From Microbacterium sp. 10M-3C3 (lineage in GTDB: Bacteria; Actinomycetota; Actinomycetes; Actinomycetales; Microbacteriaceae), in the NCBI RefSeq assembly GCF_003931875.1, contig NZ_CP034245.1, positions 1,550,001 to 1,614,000 of the forward strand: a DNA stretch of 64,000 bases, in the 5' to 3' direction. The notes beneath the pieces were generated by a model. That model was not told the DNA's origin, searched no databases, and worked only from the letters and a program-made list of their open reading frames with translations. This document shows, one piece after another, positions 63,245-64,000 of this stretch. Made by a program: the position numbers and the translations under genes. Every line of letters starts with the position of its first letter. The first letter of the stretch is position 1.

Positions 63245-63911
63245 GTGCCACGACGAAGGATGTCCGCGCCCGACGCCGGCTGCTGTCGTGGCTGCCCACG
63301 ACGCTCGTGGCGCTCGTGTGCATCGGCTTCGTCGTCGCAGCCATCGCGATGCAGAACTCGTGGTGGAGCAGGCCGACGGGAACGCCGGCCGCCGACCAGC
63401 AGGCATCCGACGGCGCCTCCCGCTTCGATCAAGCGGGGAATCGACTACTTCACGCGCGACGGCAGCGTGCGCGTGAAGCTCCGCGACGACGCGGAATCCG
63501 CCACGGCGCTGGGTCTGTCGGCCGACGGCCGCGAAGACGATCGAGCCGCTCGTTCCCCTGAGTGTCGTCGGTGCTCGGTGCGGACGGCCGGTCGTCGTGA
63601 AGAGCGCGACCTCCTTCACCGTGACGACGGCGGGAGACCGGATCGTCCGTCTGGACGTCACGCCAGACCTGCTTCCGTCGTGGCAGAGCGTCGAGTCCGA
63701 CATCGACGCGAACGCCGCCAGATGGGGCTGGTCGTCTGCCGACCTGCAGCAGCTCACCGACGACCTGGCCGGCGGCGTCGGCAGGCGTCGGACGGCGGGT
63801 CGTACGGCGCCCGCCTTCCCGCGATCGACCACGAAGGCGTTCGGATCGACGCCCGAGGTGACGATCGCCGGAGGCGCGAGCGTCGTCTACGGTTTCTCGC
63901 TGCCCGACTGA
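63245..63911 (+). pseudogene. hypothetical membrane-anchored protein, multiply frameshifted
   Basis: From GTG 63245 (TAGGAT 6 nt upstream, starting in the TAG stop of the preceding gene). Pieces in different frames are a membrane helix (LPTTLVALVCIGFVVAAIAM), then YFTRDGSVRVKLRDDAESATAL, KSATSFTVTTAGDRIVRLDV and, last, TIAGGASVVYGFSLPD. About four single-base shifts are needed to join them. No family is recognised; it looks like one secreted or membrane protein of ~220 residues. Confidence 0.5.
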
Positions 63912-63923
63912 CGCTGCCCCGGG

Positions 63924-64000
63924 TCAGTCCCGGCGGGCGTCCGGAGGTGTGACCGTGACCCAGTCGGCGAACTGGCGGAGCGCCCGTCGCCGGACGAGGT
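63924..64000 (-). CDS. partial CDS, C-terminal end of an unknown protein
   Basis: The minus strand has a TGA at 63924-63926 preceded by an open frame reading VRRRALRQFADWVTVTPPD to the window edge. Only about 25 residues are visible, so neither the family nor the start can be given. Confidence 0.4.
   Translation of the reverse strand, partial: LVRRRALRQFADWVTVTPPDARRD

Overview
The window is GC-rich, densely packed actinobacterial DNA. Gene content (RbpA, PafBC, DUF222-HNH, DUF6458, CGNR zinc-finger regulator, MabA-like FabG, GlgA/GlgC pair) and many starts lacking a Shine-Dalgarno but preceded by a TAnnnT hexamer point to Microbacteriaceae, probably Microbacterium or a close relative. The genus is inferred, not proven.

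Layout. 0-10 kb: fabG, serB, luxS (AI-2/methyl-cycle), a glycogen pair glgC/glgA, an ABC ATPase, zinc-free ribosomal protein L31, an exonuclease, and a CGNR regulator divergent from an EamA exporter with a perfect 13-bp inverted repeat between them. 10-20 kb: an Lrp/AsnC regulator divergent from an eight-gene branched-chain amino-acid catabolic operon (E1 alpha, E1 beta, E2, acyl-CoA carboxylase beta and alpha, acyl-CoA dehydrogenase, MaoC hydratase, CitE-like lyase). It has the same gene set as M. tuberculosis Rv2495c-Rv2502c in a permuted order. 20-30 kb: housekeeping enzymes (phosphatase, sirtuin, SpoU methyltransferase, helicase, VIT1-type transporter, nitronate monooxygenase), tRNA-Leu(GAG), M20 peptidase and UppP. 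30-41 kb: a conserved actinobacterial backbone, PAC2, HAD, TrmI, FKBP lipoprotein, PafB-PafC, TatA-TatC, HelY, Lnt and RbpA. The Pup-proteasome genes that M. tuberculosis carries between trmI and pafBC are absent here. 41-50 kb: GDPD, SPFH and NfeD membrane genes, an atypical SDR, an S9 peptidase, transporters, and a Ser/Thr kinase with a small lipoprotein.

50-57 kb is accessory: an RHS/YD-repeat surface protein, two small membrane proteins as possible partners, an IS3-family element (54632-55940), a disrupted DUF3515 lipoprotein gene fused to an SRPBCC remnant, and an arr rifampin ADP-ribosyltransferase. 57-64 kb holds an ECF sigma factor with a co-translated membrane protein, a NUDIX hydrolase, a Gly-rich surface protein with a sortase-like tail, DUF6458, DUF222-HNH and a reductase-like gene.

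Two window-wide patterns stand out. About twenty genes have TAnnnT exactly 6 or 7 nt before the start codon, the layout of leaderless mRNAs, and in four cases that hexamer begins in the stop codon of the previous gene. In addition, single-base indels, nearly all in homopolymer runs, break at least seven genes right of 50.9 kb, while I saw none in the first 50 kb. This suggests either low-quality sequence near a contig end or an unusually decayed region.
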